A stretch of DNA of 64,000 nucleotides, taken from positions 496,001 to 560,000 of the forward strand of contig NZ_QAOF01000001.1 in the NCBI RefSeq assembly GCF_003050745.1, written 5' to 3'. Positions within the stretch are counted from its first letter, which is position 1. Each line of letters opens with the position of its first letter. Positions 53,625 to 62,084 of this stretch are shown here, piece by piece. Position numbers and translations under genes: made by a program. Under the pieces are notes generated by a model that was given only the letters and a program-made list of their open reading frames with translations, did no database searches and was not told the DNA's origin. The stretch is from Sphingomonas sp. PP-CE-3G-477 (GTDB lineage: Bacteria > Pseudomonadota > Alphaproteobacteria > Sphingomonadales > Sphingomonadaceae).

Positions 53625-54766
53625 GCCGCGATCGCCTGGTGGCGTGAATCTGGTGCGGGATCGACGATACCGAGCAATTCCTCCGCCACCCGGTCGGGAT
53701 CGGCGAGAATGTTGAGTGCGGTCTGCGCGAGCAGGATCGCGGTGGGATCGGTCGCCTGGCTCCACGCGCTGCGTTCGAACGCGGTGACCATCATCCGCGC
53801 GGCCATCATGCCGATGCACCGCTTCAGGAAATCCGTGGCGTCGTCGTGATAAGCGGTGCTGGCGGTGATGTACGCGGTCCAGAATGCTGCGATCGCAGGC
53901 TGGACGGTCGCGAGCGGTACGGTGGCGCCCGCGAACAGCGCGACGGGGTCCGTTCCGGCGGGCATCGAGCCGATCCAGAAGGCGAGGTAGGATTGGAGCA
54001 TGCTGCCGACGTCCCAGGCTGCGTCGCCGATATCGGCCAGCTCCCAGTCGATGACGTACAAACGCCGGTCGGCCAGCGCGTCGCCCTTGGGGGCGAGCAG
54101 GCAATTCTCCCAGCGCATGTCGGTATGGATCAGCGTATCGCGCTTCCACCCGTCGCGCAGCGTGCCGAGCATCGCACGCGCGCCTGGCGCCGCGAGCAGG
54201 ATGTCGACCAGCGCAGAGGCGGCCGGGCTCCGTCGCATGCTGCTCAGGTCCGCTTCGCCGTGAAGGCGCAGGATCCAGGGCGATTGTTGCGGAAACAGCG
54301 CGGCTTGCGGCGCGCCTTCGACGAAACGGATCGCGTGATAGGTGGATAATGCCGTCCCCAGCCGTGCGGCGAGATCGACCGGACACGTCCCGAGCTTCTT
54401 GTGCACGGCGGTCAGCGTCTCGCTGTTCGGGATGAGATCGTTGATGAGGATGCCCTGCTCGGCATCGTAGAGTCGGAAGCGTGGCAGCAGATCGCGCAAC
54501 GGGCGCAGGCGCTCGTCGCCGAACGCGCCGCGATAGACTTCCGCCTCGCGCGCGATCGTCTCGCGCGTGCCGGGTTCGCTCTCGATCGCCTGCTTGATGA
54601 AATAGGCTGGGCCGTTCCGCTGCTTGAGCATCACGAACCGGTTGCGGCTGCGGCTCATGGTCAGGACCATGCCGCCATCGACGATCCCGGCGCGGTCGAT
54701 CAGGCCCTTGCCGGTCAGATACCGTACGAGATTGCGGGTGACGATCGGGTCCATGCGGCCTGCCAT
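53621..54766 (-). CDS. APH-fold kinase of the peptide cluster (LanK-like)
   Basis: A 381-residue protein kinase-like/aminoglycoside phosphotransferase-fold enzyme. The ATP-binding Lys is in YFIKQA (Lys58) with Glu75 in AREAEVY. The catalytic Brenner motif is HTDMRWEN (His214, Asp216, Asn221) and the metal Asp is in YVIDWELADIG (Asp240). It is thought to phosphorylate Thr/Ser in the precursor before elimination by the HopA1-type protein, as LxmK-type kinases do in class V lanthipeptides. A second start at 54754 has a better ribosome site (GGCAGG). Its stop overlaps the lyase start by 4 nt; 60 nt with a hairpin separate it from the precursor gene. Confidence 0.9.
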   Translation of the reverse strand: MAGRMDPIVTRNLVRYLTGKGLIDRAGIVDGGMVLTMSRSRNRFVMLKQRNGPAYFIKQAIESEPGTRETIAREAEVYRGAFGDERLRPLRDLLPRFRLYDAEQGILINDLIPNSETLTAVHKKLGTCPVDLAARLGTALSTYHAIRFVEGAPQAALFPQQSPWILRLHGEADLSSMRRSPAASALVDILLAAPGARAMLGTLRDGWKRDTLIHTDMRWENCLLAPKGDALADRRLYVIDWELADIGDAAWDVGSMLQSYLAFWIGSMPAGTDPVALFAGATVPLATVQPAIAAFWTAYITASTAYHDDATDFLKRCIGMMAARMMVTAFERSAWSQATDPTAILLAQTALNILADPDRVAEELLGIVDPAPDSRHQAIAA

Positions 54767-54788
54767 ATGCGAGGAAAAGTGCGAAGAA

Positions 54789-54813
54789 CCGCCGACCCGC
54801 GAGGGGCCGGCGG
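54789..54813 (-). terminator. Hairpin between precursor and kinase genes (possible attenuator)
   Basis: On the minus-strand transcript CCGCCGGCCC pairs with GGGTCGGCGG around CTCGC, including one G-U pair that is an A-C mismatch on the other strand. It is followed by TTCTTCGCACTTTT. Placed after the substrate gene it could lower read-through so that precursor exceeds enzymes. Confidence 0.55.
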
Positions 54814-54826
54814 CTTCGACGATCGA

Positions 54827-55741
54827 TCAGAAGGTGCAGCCCGCCGACCACATCACGTGCTTGCAATCGAGTTCGACCTCGGCGACCTGCGGCTGGCCGG
54901 CAAAGGTGCAGCCCGCCGTCCACATGACGTGCTTGCAGTCCGTCGTCGCGACGCTCTCGTCGGGAACGGCCAGCAGCGTGCAGGCCAAGGTCGTCAGGAC
55001 ATGTCCGCAATCCGCGACCGATTCGGCAGCCTGGAACGTGCACCCAGCAGTCCACAACACATCCTTGCAGCCGGGCTCCGCATCGGCCGAACCGGTCTGC
55101 TCGGTGCCGAGCGTACAGGCGAGCGTCGTCAGGACGTTGCCGCAGTCGACCGCGGCTGCCGGTTTTGCCGCGCCCAGCGTGCAGAGCGTCGTCGTCAGCA
55201 ACTGTACGCATTCGACGGCATTCTGCTGCTGGCCGGCGAAGGTGCAGCCTGCGGTCCACATGACGTGCTTGCAGTCCGCGCCCTGCACACCGCCGCCGGC
55301 ACCGGTCGGGATCGGCGCGCACCAGGTCGGCCGTGCGGTGACCAGCGTGACGCACATGGCATCGCTTGCCGCAGGGGCCTGGGCCTCCAGCGTACAGGCA
55401 AGCGTGGTGAGGACGTTGCCGCACTCCGCGCCGTAGCCGCCGGCAGCGCCCTTCTGCTGCGCGCCGAGCGTACAGGCGAGCGTGGTGAGCACGTTGCCAC
55501 ATTCGGCAGCCACAGCTTGCGGTCCGCCGAAGGTGCAGCCCACGGTCCACATCACGTCCTTGCATCCCGGGGCAAGGGCAGTGGCGGGGGCCCCGGCGCC
55601 GAGACCCGCGACGACTGCGTCGACGCCGACCGTGCAGACGATCGTACCCGTCACGATCGCGCAACCGACATTGACCGGGCTCCCGCCGCCATGGCGTTGC
55701 TGAACGAGCCCCCCGAGATAGTTCTGAGCATAACCAGTCAT
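54827..55741 (-). CDS. Multicore lanthipeptide precursor with twelve Cys-paired cores
   Basis: A 304-residue protein, start MTGYAQNYLGGLVQQRHGGG, behind a strong AAGGAG site. All 24 Cys fall into twelve pairs, eleven with spacing C-x8-C and one with C-x10-C (Cys130-141). First Cys positions are 27, 60, 81, 107, 130, 157, 178, 200, 225, 245, 269 and 293. Two main core types alternate: CK[DH]V[ML]W[TS]xGCTF (five copies, e.g. CKHVMWTAGCTF) and CG[NH]VLTTLACTL (four plus variant CVQLLTTTLCTL). Eleven cores have [T/S]-x-x-C before the second Cys, like a lanthionine ring, and end C-T-[F/L/V]. Linkers are 8-24 residues of Ala/Gly/Gln/Glu/Pro. The leader (about 26 residues) is short, with no signal peptide. 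Dehydration and ring closure by the three downstream enzymes is inferred. Confidence 0.88.
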   Translation of the reverse strand: MTGYAQNYLGGLVQQRHGGGSPVNVGCAIVTGTIVCTVGVDAVVAGLGAGAPATALAPGCKDVMWTVGCTFGGPQAVAAECGNVLTTLACTLGAQQKGAAGGYGAECGNVLTTLACTLEAQAPAASDAMCVTLVTARPTWCAPIPTGAGGGVQGADCKHVMWTAGCTFAGQQQNAVECVQLLTTTLCTLGAAKPAAAVDCGNVLTTLACTLGTEQTGSADAEPGCKDVLWTAGCTFQAAESVADCGHVLTTLACTLLAVPDESVATTDCKHVMWTAGCTFAGQPQVAEVELDCKHVMWSAGCTF

Positions 55742-55856
55742 AGCGCCTTCTCCTTGTTGCCGGATGATCCGGAGCGATCAGGCGATCATGCGGGCATCCG
55801 CCCCGAACACAGGTCGCCGCAGTCGGCGGCACGTGAAGGTGCGCCGAGTGATGAAC

Positions 55857-55876
55857 CTCGAAATACTTTCGAGTAT
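55857..55876. promoter_or_regulatory. Overlapping palindromes upstream of the precursor gene
   Basis: CTCGAAA-TAC-TTTCGAG (55857-55873) is a perfect 7-bp inverted repeat and ATACT-TTCG-AGTAT (55863-55876) another, overlapping it, about 120 nt before the precursor start. This could bind a regulator. The rest of the 486-nt gap to tRNA-Glu (55742-56227) has no convincing gene. Confidence 0.35.
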
Positions 55877-56227
55877 ATGTGATCAGTAGAGGCTGGGACC
55901 GTGAAGCGGTTGGCGGCCGAATGCTATTCGATCATCGCCTGAGACAAGGGGATTATCCCAAAACCCCGCCTGCCACGCAGCAATGATCTTGTTCGGGATA
56001 TGCGACAACTGGGGATTGACCCGAAACGGAGGGTGTCGAGCGGACTATATCCATATCAGACGAAGCGCATGACTAGTCGATGCCGCCGCTTCGTCAGCGC
56101 GATGTGTACGCGGGTAAACGCGGCGACAAGTGAAGGCCGTCGATCGGCACAAGAGTTTGGCGATGTGGGAGGTGCAGCCCAGCGACGATCGGATCGGATC
56201 GATGCGGCTTGCTGGCTGGGAAGCTGG

Positions 56228-56299
56228 TGACCCCTACGAGAATCGAACTCGTGCTTACGCCGTGAGAGGGCGTCGTCCTAACCGCTAGACGAAGGGGCC
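56228..56299 (-). tRNA. tRNA-Glu (anticodon CTC)
   Basis: Read on the minus strand it folds as a tRNA. The acceptor stem is GGCCCCT/AGGGGTC, the D arm contains TCTAGCGGTTAGGA, the anticodon stem is ACGCC/GGCGT with loop CTCTCAC (anticodon CTC), and the T arm is ACGAG-TTCGATT-CTCGT. Discriminator A; CCA is not encoded. It reads codon GAG. It lies 82 nt downstream of the DAHP synthase gene on the same strand. Confidence 0.95.
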
Positions 56300-56381
56300 G
56301 TTAGCAGATGCGGGCGTCTACGGAAGGCGGCGGCAGGCGTCAAGACGCTTGCCGCACTTTCCTGCGGCGCCCGCATATTTA

Positions 56382-57755
56382 TCAGGCGGCGACCTTCTTG
56401 CGCTCGGCCATTTCCTCGTTGAGCATCTCGGCCAGCAGGAAGGCGAGCTCGAGACTCTGGCTGGCGTTGAGGCGCGGGTCGCAGTGCGTGTGGTAGCGAT
56501 CGGCGAGGCTCTGCTCGGTCACGTCGACCGCGCCGCCGGTGCACTCGGTCACGTTCTGCCCGGTCATCTCGGCATGGATGCCGCCCGCGTGCGTGCCTTC
56601 CGCGCGGTGGACCGCGAAGAAGCCGCGGACTTCGGCGAGGATGCGGTCGAACGGCCGCGTCTTGTAGCCGTTGGCAGCCTTGACGACGTTGCCGTGCATC
56701 GGGTCGCAGCTCCACACCACCGGATGGCCCTCGCGTGTGACGGCACGGACGAGACGGGGCAGGTTCGCCTCGATCTTGTCATGACCGTACCGCGTGATCA
56801 GCGTCATCCGGCCGGGGATGCGGCCGGGGTTGAGCGTGTCGAGCATCCGTAGGAGCGCGTCGGGCTCCAGGCTCGGGCCGCACTTGATGCCGATCGGGTT
56901 GCCGATGCCGCGCAGGTATTCGACGTGGCTGGAGCCCTCGAACCGCGTGCGATCGCCGATCCACAGGAAATGCGCGCTGGTGTCGTACCAGTCGCCGGTC
57001 AGCGAATCCTGCCGGGTCAGCGCCTGCTCGTACTGGAGCAGCAGCGCCTCGTGGCTGGTGTAAAAATGCGTCTGCGCGAGCTGCGGCACGGTCTCGGGAT
57101 CGATCCCGCAGGCGGCCATGAACTCGAGCGCCTCGCCGATCCGGTCCGCGGTCTCGGCGTATTTCTTCGACCAGGGGCTGCGGCCCATGAAGTCGTGCGT
57201 CCAGCGGTGAACCTGATGCAGGTTCGCGTAGCCGCCCTGTGCGAACGCGCGCAGCAGGTTGAGCGTCGCCGCCGACTGCGAATAGGCGCGGATCATCCGC
57301 TGTGGATCGGGCGCACGCGATTCCGCGGTGAAGGCGATATCGTTGACGTTGTCGCCGCGGTACGACGGCAGCTCGACGCCGCCGATCGTCTCGGTATCGG
57401 TCGAGCGCGGCTTGGCGAACTGGCCCGCCATGCGACCAAGCTTCACGACCGGGAGCTTCGACGCGAAGGTCAGGACGACGGCCATCTGGAGGATGACGCG
57501 GAACGTGTCGCGGATGTTGTTCGCACTGTGCTCCGCGAAGGACTCGGCGCAGTCGCCGCCCTGGAGCAGGAACGCCTTGCCTGCGGCCACTTCGGCGAGC
57601 GACGCTGTCAGGTTGCGGGCTTCACCGGCGAAGACGAGCGGCGGAAAGGTCGCGAGCTGGTCGGTCGCGGCGGTCAGCGCTGCTGCGTCGGGATAAGTGG
57701 GGAGCTGCCGCGCTTCGTGACGTGTCCAGCTGTCGGGGGCCCAGTTCGCGGCCAT
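56382..57755 (-). CDS. Type II 3-deoxy-D-arabino-heptulosonate 7-phosphate synthase
   Basis: First step of the shikimate pathway: PEP plus erythrose 4-phosphate to DAHP. The 457-residue length and the sequence ([52 protein letters not shown], and [26 protein letters not shown]) are those of the plant/Mycobacterium-like class II enzyme, not the AroF/G/H class. The Cys of GGDCAE and His/Glu near the C-terminus bind the metal. The start [10 protein letters not shown] is standard for the family. Upstream 175 nt to the next gene are divergent. Confidence 0.96.
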   Translation of the reverse strand: MAANWAPDSWTRHEARQLPTYPDAAALTAATDQLATFPPLVFAGEARNLTASLAEVAAGKAFLLQGGDCAESFAEHSANNIRDTFRVILQMAVVLTFASKLPVVKLGRMAGQFAKPRSTDTETIGGVELPSYRGDNVNDIAFTAESRAPDPQRMIRAYSQSAATLNLLRAFAQGGYANLHQVHRWTHDFMGRSPWSKKYAETADRIGEALEFMAACGIDPETVPQLAQTHFYTSHEALLLQYEQALTRQDSLTGDWYDTSAHFLWIGDRTRFEGSSHVEYLRGIGNPIGIKCGPSLEPDALLRMLDTLNPGRIPGRMTLITRYGHDKIEANLPRLVRAVTREGHPVVWSCDPMHGNVVKAANGYKTRPFDRILAEVRGFFAVHRAEGTHAGGIHAEMTGQNVTECTGGAVDVTEQSLADRYHTHCDPRLNASQSLELAFLLAEMLNEEMAERKKVAA

Positions 57756-57930
57756 ATCATATCGTCCGATTGGTGAATTGTGACGATGGCAATGCGCGAA
57801 AACGCCTTTTTGCGCAACGAAGTAAAGCTTGAAGGCGCCGCGATCAGTATTGGCAGGCCGGTCCGGTCATTTCCGTTCTAAAAAAATTATGGCGTCATCA
57901 CTGTCCATTTGGCATGGGCAACGGATGGAC

Positions 57931-58092
57931 ATGCCCATGCGTATCATCATCGCGTTTTCGATCATCGCCGGCGGAATGGTGATTGCCGTACCGGTACTGA
58001 TCATCGCCGCGCGCCGTCGTCGCGCCGACAAGCTGCGCCGCCGCGGCATCAAGACCTACAATCGCAGCTCGGGCGCTACCAACGGTCAATAG
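57931..58092 (+). CDS. Small membrane protein, 53 residues
   Basis: From the ATG at 57931 (GGATGG upstream) the product is MPMRIIIAFSIIAGGMVIAV and further hydrophobic residues, then a very basic tail (ARRRRADKLRRRGIKTYN). One N-terminal helix and a cationic cytoplasmic end. The frame is open further upstream to 57829, so the start is uncertain. No family recognised. Its 3' end overlaps the convergent dehydrogenase gene by 7 nt. Confidence 0.5.
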   Translation: MPMRIIIAFSIIAGGMVIAVPVLIIAARRRRADKLRRRGIKTYNRSSGATNGQ

Positions 58093-59024
58093 CCTGCGTC
58101 GAGGTCGGCGACGTTCTTCATCGGCGTCCCTGCGAGGAAGGCATCGAGGTTTTCAAGGAACAGCGCTGCCCCTCGCTTGAACATCGTCGTCTGGCTGCGG
58201 CCGGAGAGATGCATCGTGACGATGGCGTTGGGCGCCGACCATAGCGGATGCTCGGCAGGAAGCGGCTCCGGGTTGGTCGGATCGAGGACTGCGCCGGCGA
58301 TACTGCCATCGGTCAGCGCGGCGATCAGCGCGTCGTCGTCGATCATGTCGCCTCTGGCGATATTTATGAGCCAAGCGGATGGCTTCATCGCTGCGAGTTC
58401 GTCGCGGCCGATCATCGCGTGGGTGGCGCCGGTCGAGGGCGCGGCGAGGATGACCCAGTCGAAATCGCCGAGACGGTCGCGCCAGGCGTCGGGTGTGATC
58501 GTGCCCTCGCGGCCGGTGCGCGTGACCCCGGTGACGTCGACCCCGAACGCGGCCAGCCGGTCGCCGATCATGCGGCCGATCGTGCCGTAGCCGATGACGA
58601 GCGCCTTGGTGCCCGCCAGTTCGACCTTGCCCGGCGCATCCTTCAGCCATTCGTGGCGATCCTGCGCGCGCACGACGGTGTCGAAGCGCTTGGCGGCGAC
58701 CAGCACGCCCATCACCGCATATTCGGCGACGGCGACGGCGTTGATACCGGCGCCGTTGGTCAGCGTGACGTCATTGTCGCGCAACGTCTCCAGCGGAAAC
58801 GCATCAAGCCCGGCATAGATCGTCGAAACCCATTTGAGATTGGGCCCCGCCTTGCGGATCGCGTCTGCGACCAACTCGGTCGGCTGCATGTCGACCCAAG
58901 CGATGTCCGCATCGGCGATCATCGCGTTGGCCTCATCCGGCTTGGCGAACCAGACGGCTTCGAGGTCCGCAGGCAGATGCGGTTCGAGGAGAGGGCGGGC
59001 GGCGGCGGGGAGGACGGCTTTCAT
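58086..59024 (-). CDS. D-2-hydroxyacid dehydrogenase
   Basis: A 312-residue NAD(P)-dependent reductase of 2-oxo acids (GhrA/phosphoglycerate-dehydrogenase-like). The nucleotide fold is ALVIGYGTIGRMIGDRLAAFG. Catalytic residues are Arg in INIARGDMIDDDAL, Glu in DPTNPEPLP and His in IVTMHLSGRSQ. Substrate not determined. It lies 30 nt downstream of cysS in the same direction and may be cotranscribed. Confidence 0.92.
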   Translation of the reverse strand: MKAVLPAAARPLLEPHLPADLEAVWFAKPDEANAMIADADIAWVDMQPTELVADAIRKAGPNLKWVSTIYAGLDAFPLETLRDNDVTLTNGAGINAVAVAEYAVMGVLVAAKRFDTVVRAQDRHEWLKDAPGKVELAGTKALVIGYGTIGRMIGDRLAAFGVDVTGVTRTGREGTITPDAWRDRLGDFDWVILAAPSTGATHAMIGRDELAAMKPSAWLINIARGDMIDDDALIAALTDGSIAGAVLDPTNPEPLPAEHPLWSAPNAIVTMHLSGRSQTTMFKRGAALFLENLDAFLAGTPMKNVADLDAGY

Positions 59025-59054
59025 CCGAGGAACATCGTTCGGCCGCCCACCAAG

Positions 59055-60503
59055 TCAAGGCGTGCCAGTCGCCTCGACCGGGATCTTCCAGTCCCATCCG
59101 AGCGAATCGCCATCCATCACCTCGACGCCGGCGGCCGCCAGCTCGTCGCGGATCGTGTCGGATCGTTCGAAATCCTTCGCAGCCCGTGCGTCGCGTCGGG
59201 CGGCAAGGTGTTCGGCGATGGTCGCTTCGTCGATCGTCGCCGATACGGGTCGGATGCGCAGGTCCTCCCGACGGATCGTCGCGAGATCGAGCCCGAGCAC
59301 GGCATCGAAATCCATGAGTGCCGCGATGCGGTCCGCCGGCGCGACACGCTTGTCCGCCAGCAGTTCGTCGAGGATCGGGAGCGCGCGCGGCGTGCCCAGA
59401 TCGTCCGAGATCGCCGCATCCAGCCGTTCGCGATAGGCGGAGGCGCTACCCGAGGGGCCGCCCGGCTGCCGCGCCCGCAGCGTGTCGACGGTCATCGCAA
59501 GCCGTTTCAACCGCGTCTGTGCGGCCGCCAGATTCTCCCACGAGAATTCCAGCTCGCTACGGTACTGCGCCTGGAGGCACATCAGGCGGTAGGCGAGGGG
59601 GTGGAAGCCACGGTCGACCAGCGTCTGGAGCGTGGTGAACGCACCGCCCGATTTCGACATCTTGCCCGAGCGCTCGACCAGGAAATTATTGTGCATCCAG
59701 ATGTTGGCACCGGTATCCGCGCAGTCGCAATGCGCCTGGTTCTGCGCAATCTCGTTGGGGTGGTGGATCTCGCGGTGATCGATCCCGCCGGTGTGGATGT
59801 CGAAATGCTCGCCCAGATACTGCTTGCTCATCACCGAGCACTCAAGATGCCAGCCGGGCGCGCCGCGGCCCCACGGTGAATCCCATTCCATCTGGCGGTT
59901 GTCGCCGGGCGCGGACGTGCGCCAGATCGCGAAGTCCTGCGGATGGCGCTTGCCCTCGACCGGATCGATACGGCTCTCGCCCGCATCGTCCTGCGAACGG
60001 GCAAGGCGGCCATAGTCGGGAACGGTCGAGGTGTCGAAGTACAGGCCGTCCGCGAGCTGGTAGCAATGCTTGTCGGCGATCGCCTTGCCGAACGCGATCA
60101 TGCCGTCGATGTGATCGGTGGCGAGCGGGAATTTGCTTGGTGGGCGGATGTTGAGGTCGTCGAGGTTGCGTTTGAAGGCGTCGGTATAGTGCTTGGCAAT
60201 CGCCCAGATATCCTGACCGCTGGCGCGCGCCGCGGCCTCCATCTTGTCGTCGCCGACGTCGGCATCGGAGGTCAGGTGCCCGACATCGGTGATGTTGATG
60301 ATATGGGTGAGCGGATAGCCCTTCCACGTCAGCACGCGGCTCAGCGTATCGGTGAAGACGTACGCGCGTAGATTGCCGATATGCGCGTAATTGTAGACCG
60401 TCGGGCCGCAGGAGTAGATGCCGACATCGGTCGGATCGATCGGCTTGAACGTCTCGAGCTGTCGCGTGAGGCTGTTGTATAGCGTAAGGGGAGTGCGGGT
60501 CAT
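59055..60503 (-). CDS. cysS: Cysteinyl-tRNA synthetase
   Basis: A 482-residue class I synthetase charging tRNA-Cys. The zinc-site Cys is in GIYSCGPTVYNYAHIGN, which also holds the HIGH-type HIGN motif. The KMSKS loop is SGKMSKSGGAF. The zinc-binding ECSVMSKQYLG and HHPNEIAQNQAH segments are present, as is the C-terminal helical anticodon domain. Length is close to E. coli (461) with an extra internal stretch. Confidence 0.96.
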   Translation of the reverse strand: MTRTPLTLYNSLTRQLETFKPIDPTDVGIYSCGPTVYNYAHIGNLRAYVFTDTLSRVLTWKGYPLTHIINITDVGHLTSDADVGDDKMEAAARASGQDIWAIAKHYTDAFKRNLDDLNIRPPSKFPLATDHIDGMIAFGKAIADKHCYQLADGLYFDTSTVPDYGRLARSQDDAGESRIDPVEGKRHPQDFAIWRTSAPGDNRQMEWDSPWGRGAPGWHLECSVMSKQYLGEHFDIHTGGIDHREIHHPNEIAQNQAHCDCADTGANIWMHNNFLVERSGKMSKSGGAFTTLQTLVDRGFHPLAYRLMCLQAQYRSELEFSWENLAAAQTRLKRLAMTVDTLRARQPGGPSGSASAYRERLDAAISDDLGTPRALPILDELLADKRVAPADRIAALMDFDAVLGLDLATIRREDLRIRPVSATIDEATIAEHLAARRDARAAKDFERSDTIRDELAAAGVEVMDGDSLGWDWKIPVEATGTP

Positions 60504-60712
60504 GCGCCGCTCTTAGCGACGCCGGAGCGGTCTCGCAAAGATACTCCGGGTGTTGGTGCGACCTGCGGGCCCCTTGCGGCCGGTCTGCGCGAGGCGTGGC
60601 GTTGCAACGTCAGCCTTGAAACGCATGCCCTCCCCTGATAGGGGGCCCAGTTCATGCGGCGCGGACCTATTCGCGACGGCAAAAATCTATTCGACCGGAG
60701 CTTAACGGGTTT

Positions 60713-60919
60713 ATGCAGATCATCGTACGCGACAATAACGTCGACCAGGCACTCCGCGCGCTCAAGAAGAAGCTGCAGCGCGAAGGCGTGTATCGCGAGA
60801 TGAAGTTGCGCCGGCACTATGAGAAGCCGTCCGAGAAGCGTGCGCGCGAGCGTGCAGCAGCGATCCGTCGCTCGCGCAAGCTCGACCGCAAGCGCGCAGA
60901 GCGCGACGGCGCACGGTAA
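60713..60919 (+). CDS. rpsU: 30S ribosomal protein S21
   Basis: A 68-residue very basic protein with the S21 pattern [20 protein letters not shown], then [20 protein letters not shown] and a Lys/Arg tail. It helps the ribosome engage mRNA at initiation. CGGAGC lies 9 nt before the ATG. It stands alone, followed by the FKBP gene 125 nt downstream. Confidence 0.96.
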   Translation: MQIIVRDNNVDQALRALKKKLQREGVYREMKLRRHYEKPSEKRARERAAAIRRSRKLDRKRAERDGAR

Positions 60920-61044
60920 GATTTGGCCACGCCCGGCGAACGGGTAGGCCGATAGGTTCGGGGGTGTCGTGATCGGCACCCCCATTTGCTTTCCAACGGC
61001 ACGCGCGGCGCTCCGGCGTGACCAGATGACCGGGGCTTGATCCG

Positions 61045-61641
61045 ATGTCGACCGTCACCGCAGTGCCGCTGCAGCCTACGAAGCGCAGCTACCTCGTCTA
61101 TCTCTGGGTCGGGATCGCGCTGGCGCTGATCGCCGCGGTCGCGCTGGCACGTCAGGGCGACGATCCCCTGGCACGCAATGCGCGGGCAAAGGGTGTCGTA
61201 GTGACGGCGTCCGGTCTGCAGTACAAGGTGATCGCGCCCGGCAAGCCCGGCGCAGCGAAGCCTACCGATGCAGACGTGGCGCTGGTGAACTACGAGGGCA
61301 AGCTGCTCAACGGCACGACCTTCGACAAGTCGCAGCAGCCGACGCCGATGCCCGTGACCGGCGTCGTGCCTGGGTTCTCCGAGGCATTGAAGCTGATGCC
61401 GAAGGGTTCGAAGTATCGCTTCTGGATGAAGCCGTCGCTTGGCTATGGCGACAAGGCGACGGGGCCGATCCCGGCGAACTCGACCCTGGTGTTCGACGTC
61501 GAACTGCTCGACTTCCTGCCGCAGAGCGTCGTGCAGCAGATGCAGGCGCAGGCCCAGATGGGACGCGGCGCGCCGGGTGGTATGCCGGGTGGCGCTCCGG
61601 GTGGTATGCCAGGCGGTGCTCCGGGTCAGCCGCAGCCTTAA
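61045..61641 (+). CDS. FKBP-type peptidyl-prolyl isomerase, membrane-anchored
   Basis: A 198-residue protein with an N-terminal anchor (YLVYLWVGIALALIAAVALA) and a periplasmic FKBP domain (SGLQYKVIAPGKPG, VNYEGKLLNGTTFDKS, PVTGVVPGFSEALKLMPKGSKYRFWMKPSLGYG, NSTLVFDVELLDF). It aids folding in the periplasm. The tail is a short tandem repeat, MPGGAPGG twice, ending PGQPQP. A terminator lies about 60 nt downstream. Confidence 0.93.
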   Translation: MSTVTAVPLQPTKRSYLVYLWVGIALALIAAVALARQGDDPLARNARAKGVVVTASGLQYKVIAPGKPGAAKPTDADVALVNYEGKLLNGTTFDKSQQPTPMPVTGVVPGFSEALKLMPKGSKYRFWMKPSLGYGDKATGPIPANSTLVFDVELLDFLPQSVVQQMQAQAQMGRGAPGGMPGGAPGGMPGGAPGQPQP

Positions 61642-61702
61642 TTGGGCGCGCGAGCGATACGGGGGACTTGGTCGCTCGTATCGCTTAATAGTCGAGACGT
61701 GC

Positions 61703-61739
61703 AAAACGCGCCCGCGGTTCGCTGCTGGCGCGTTTTTTT
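61703..61739 (+). terminator. Rho-independent terminator after the FKBP gene
   Basis: AAAACGCGCC pairs with GGCGCGTTTT around 14 nt, ending in seven T. A preceding inverted repeat (GCGAGCGATACG...CGTATCGC) may add to it. From here to 62033 I see no gene. Confidence 0.93.
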
Positions 61740-62033
61740 GCGTTTATGATGTCTGGCAGGTCGATCCTCGGGGCGGATCGGTGACGCAGCCCTCTGGCGC
61801 GTAACTTTCCCATCATGCTGATGCCGGTCAGTGCGCGGCAGCCCTGCACGGTGGCGCTCAATCCGGACGGTCGTCAGAATGCCGGAGGGGAGTGTCTGTT
61901 CGATTGGTGGCTGGCGCTGTCGCTGTTGCCGTGCAGCATCGGAAGGCTGAGTCCTCCCCCGACTGCGGCGCATTCGTGCCGGTGCTCGGCGAGCCGTAGA
62001 AGCTCGAACTTCTGTGAACCTTGTACGGCAGGC

Positions 62034-62063
62034 AAAAAAATAGCGGCCCGAAGACCGCTATTT
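62034..62063 (-). terminator. Terminator of the 77-residue membrane protein gene
   Basis: On the minus strand AAATAGCGG pairs with CCGCTATTT around TCTTCGGG, ending in seven T. Confidence 0.93.
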
Positions 62064-62084
62064 CTCGAACTAAAGTCGTAAGAC

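Noticed and set aside
54827..55741. Repeat ORF as a metallothionein or disulphide-rich repeat protein, or as a CRISPR array
   Set aside because: DNA repeats keep a reading frame with variable linkers, not regular spacers. T/S-x-x-C is conserved and lanthipeptide enzymes follow. A metal role cannot be fully excluded.
52623..55832. Single open frame of 1069 codons across the peptide cluster
   Set aside because: Only the last third matches HopA1; the upper part is another frame of the kinase and precursor genes, which have motifs and ribosome sites of their own.
56000..56230. 76-codon plus-strand ORF between the peptide cluster and tRNA-Glu
   Set aside because: No ribosome site, Arg/Ser-rich composition without hydrophobic core, and it runs into the tRNA gene.
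56228..56299. tRNA-Glu as attachment site of an island carrying the peptide cluster
   Set aside because: No integrase and no second copy of the tRNA 3' end found at the far side of the cluster by eye.
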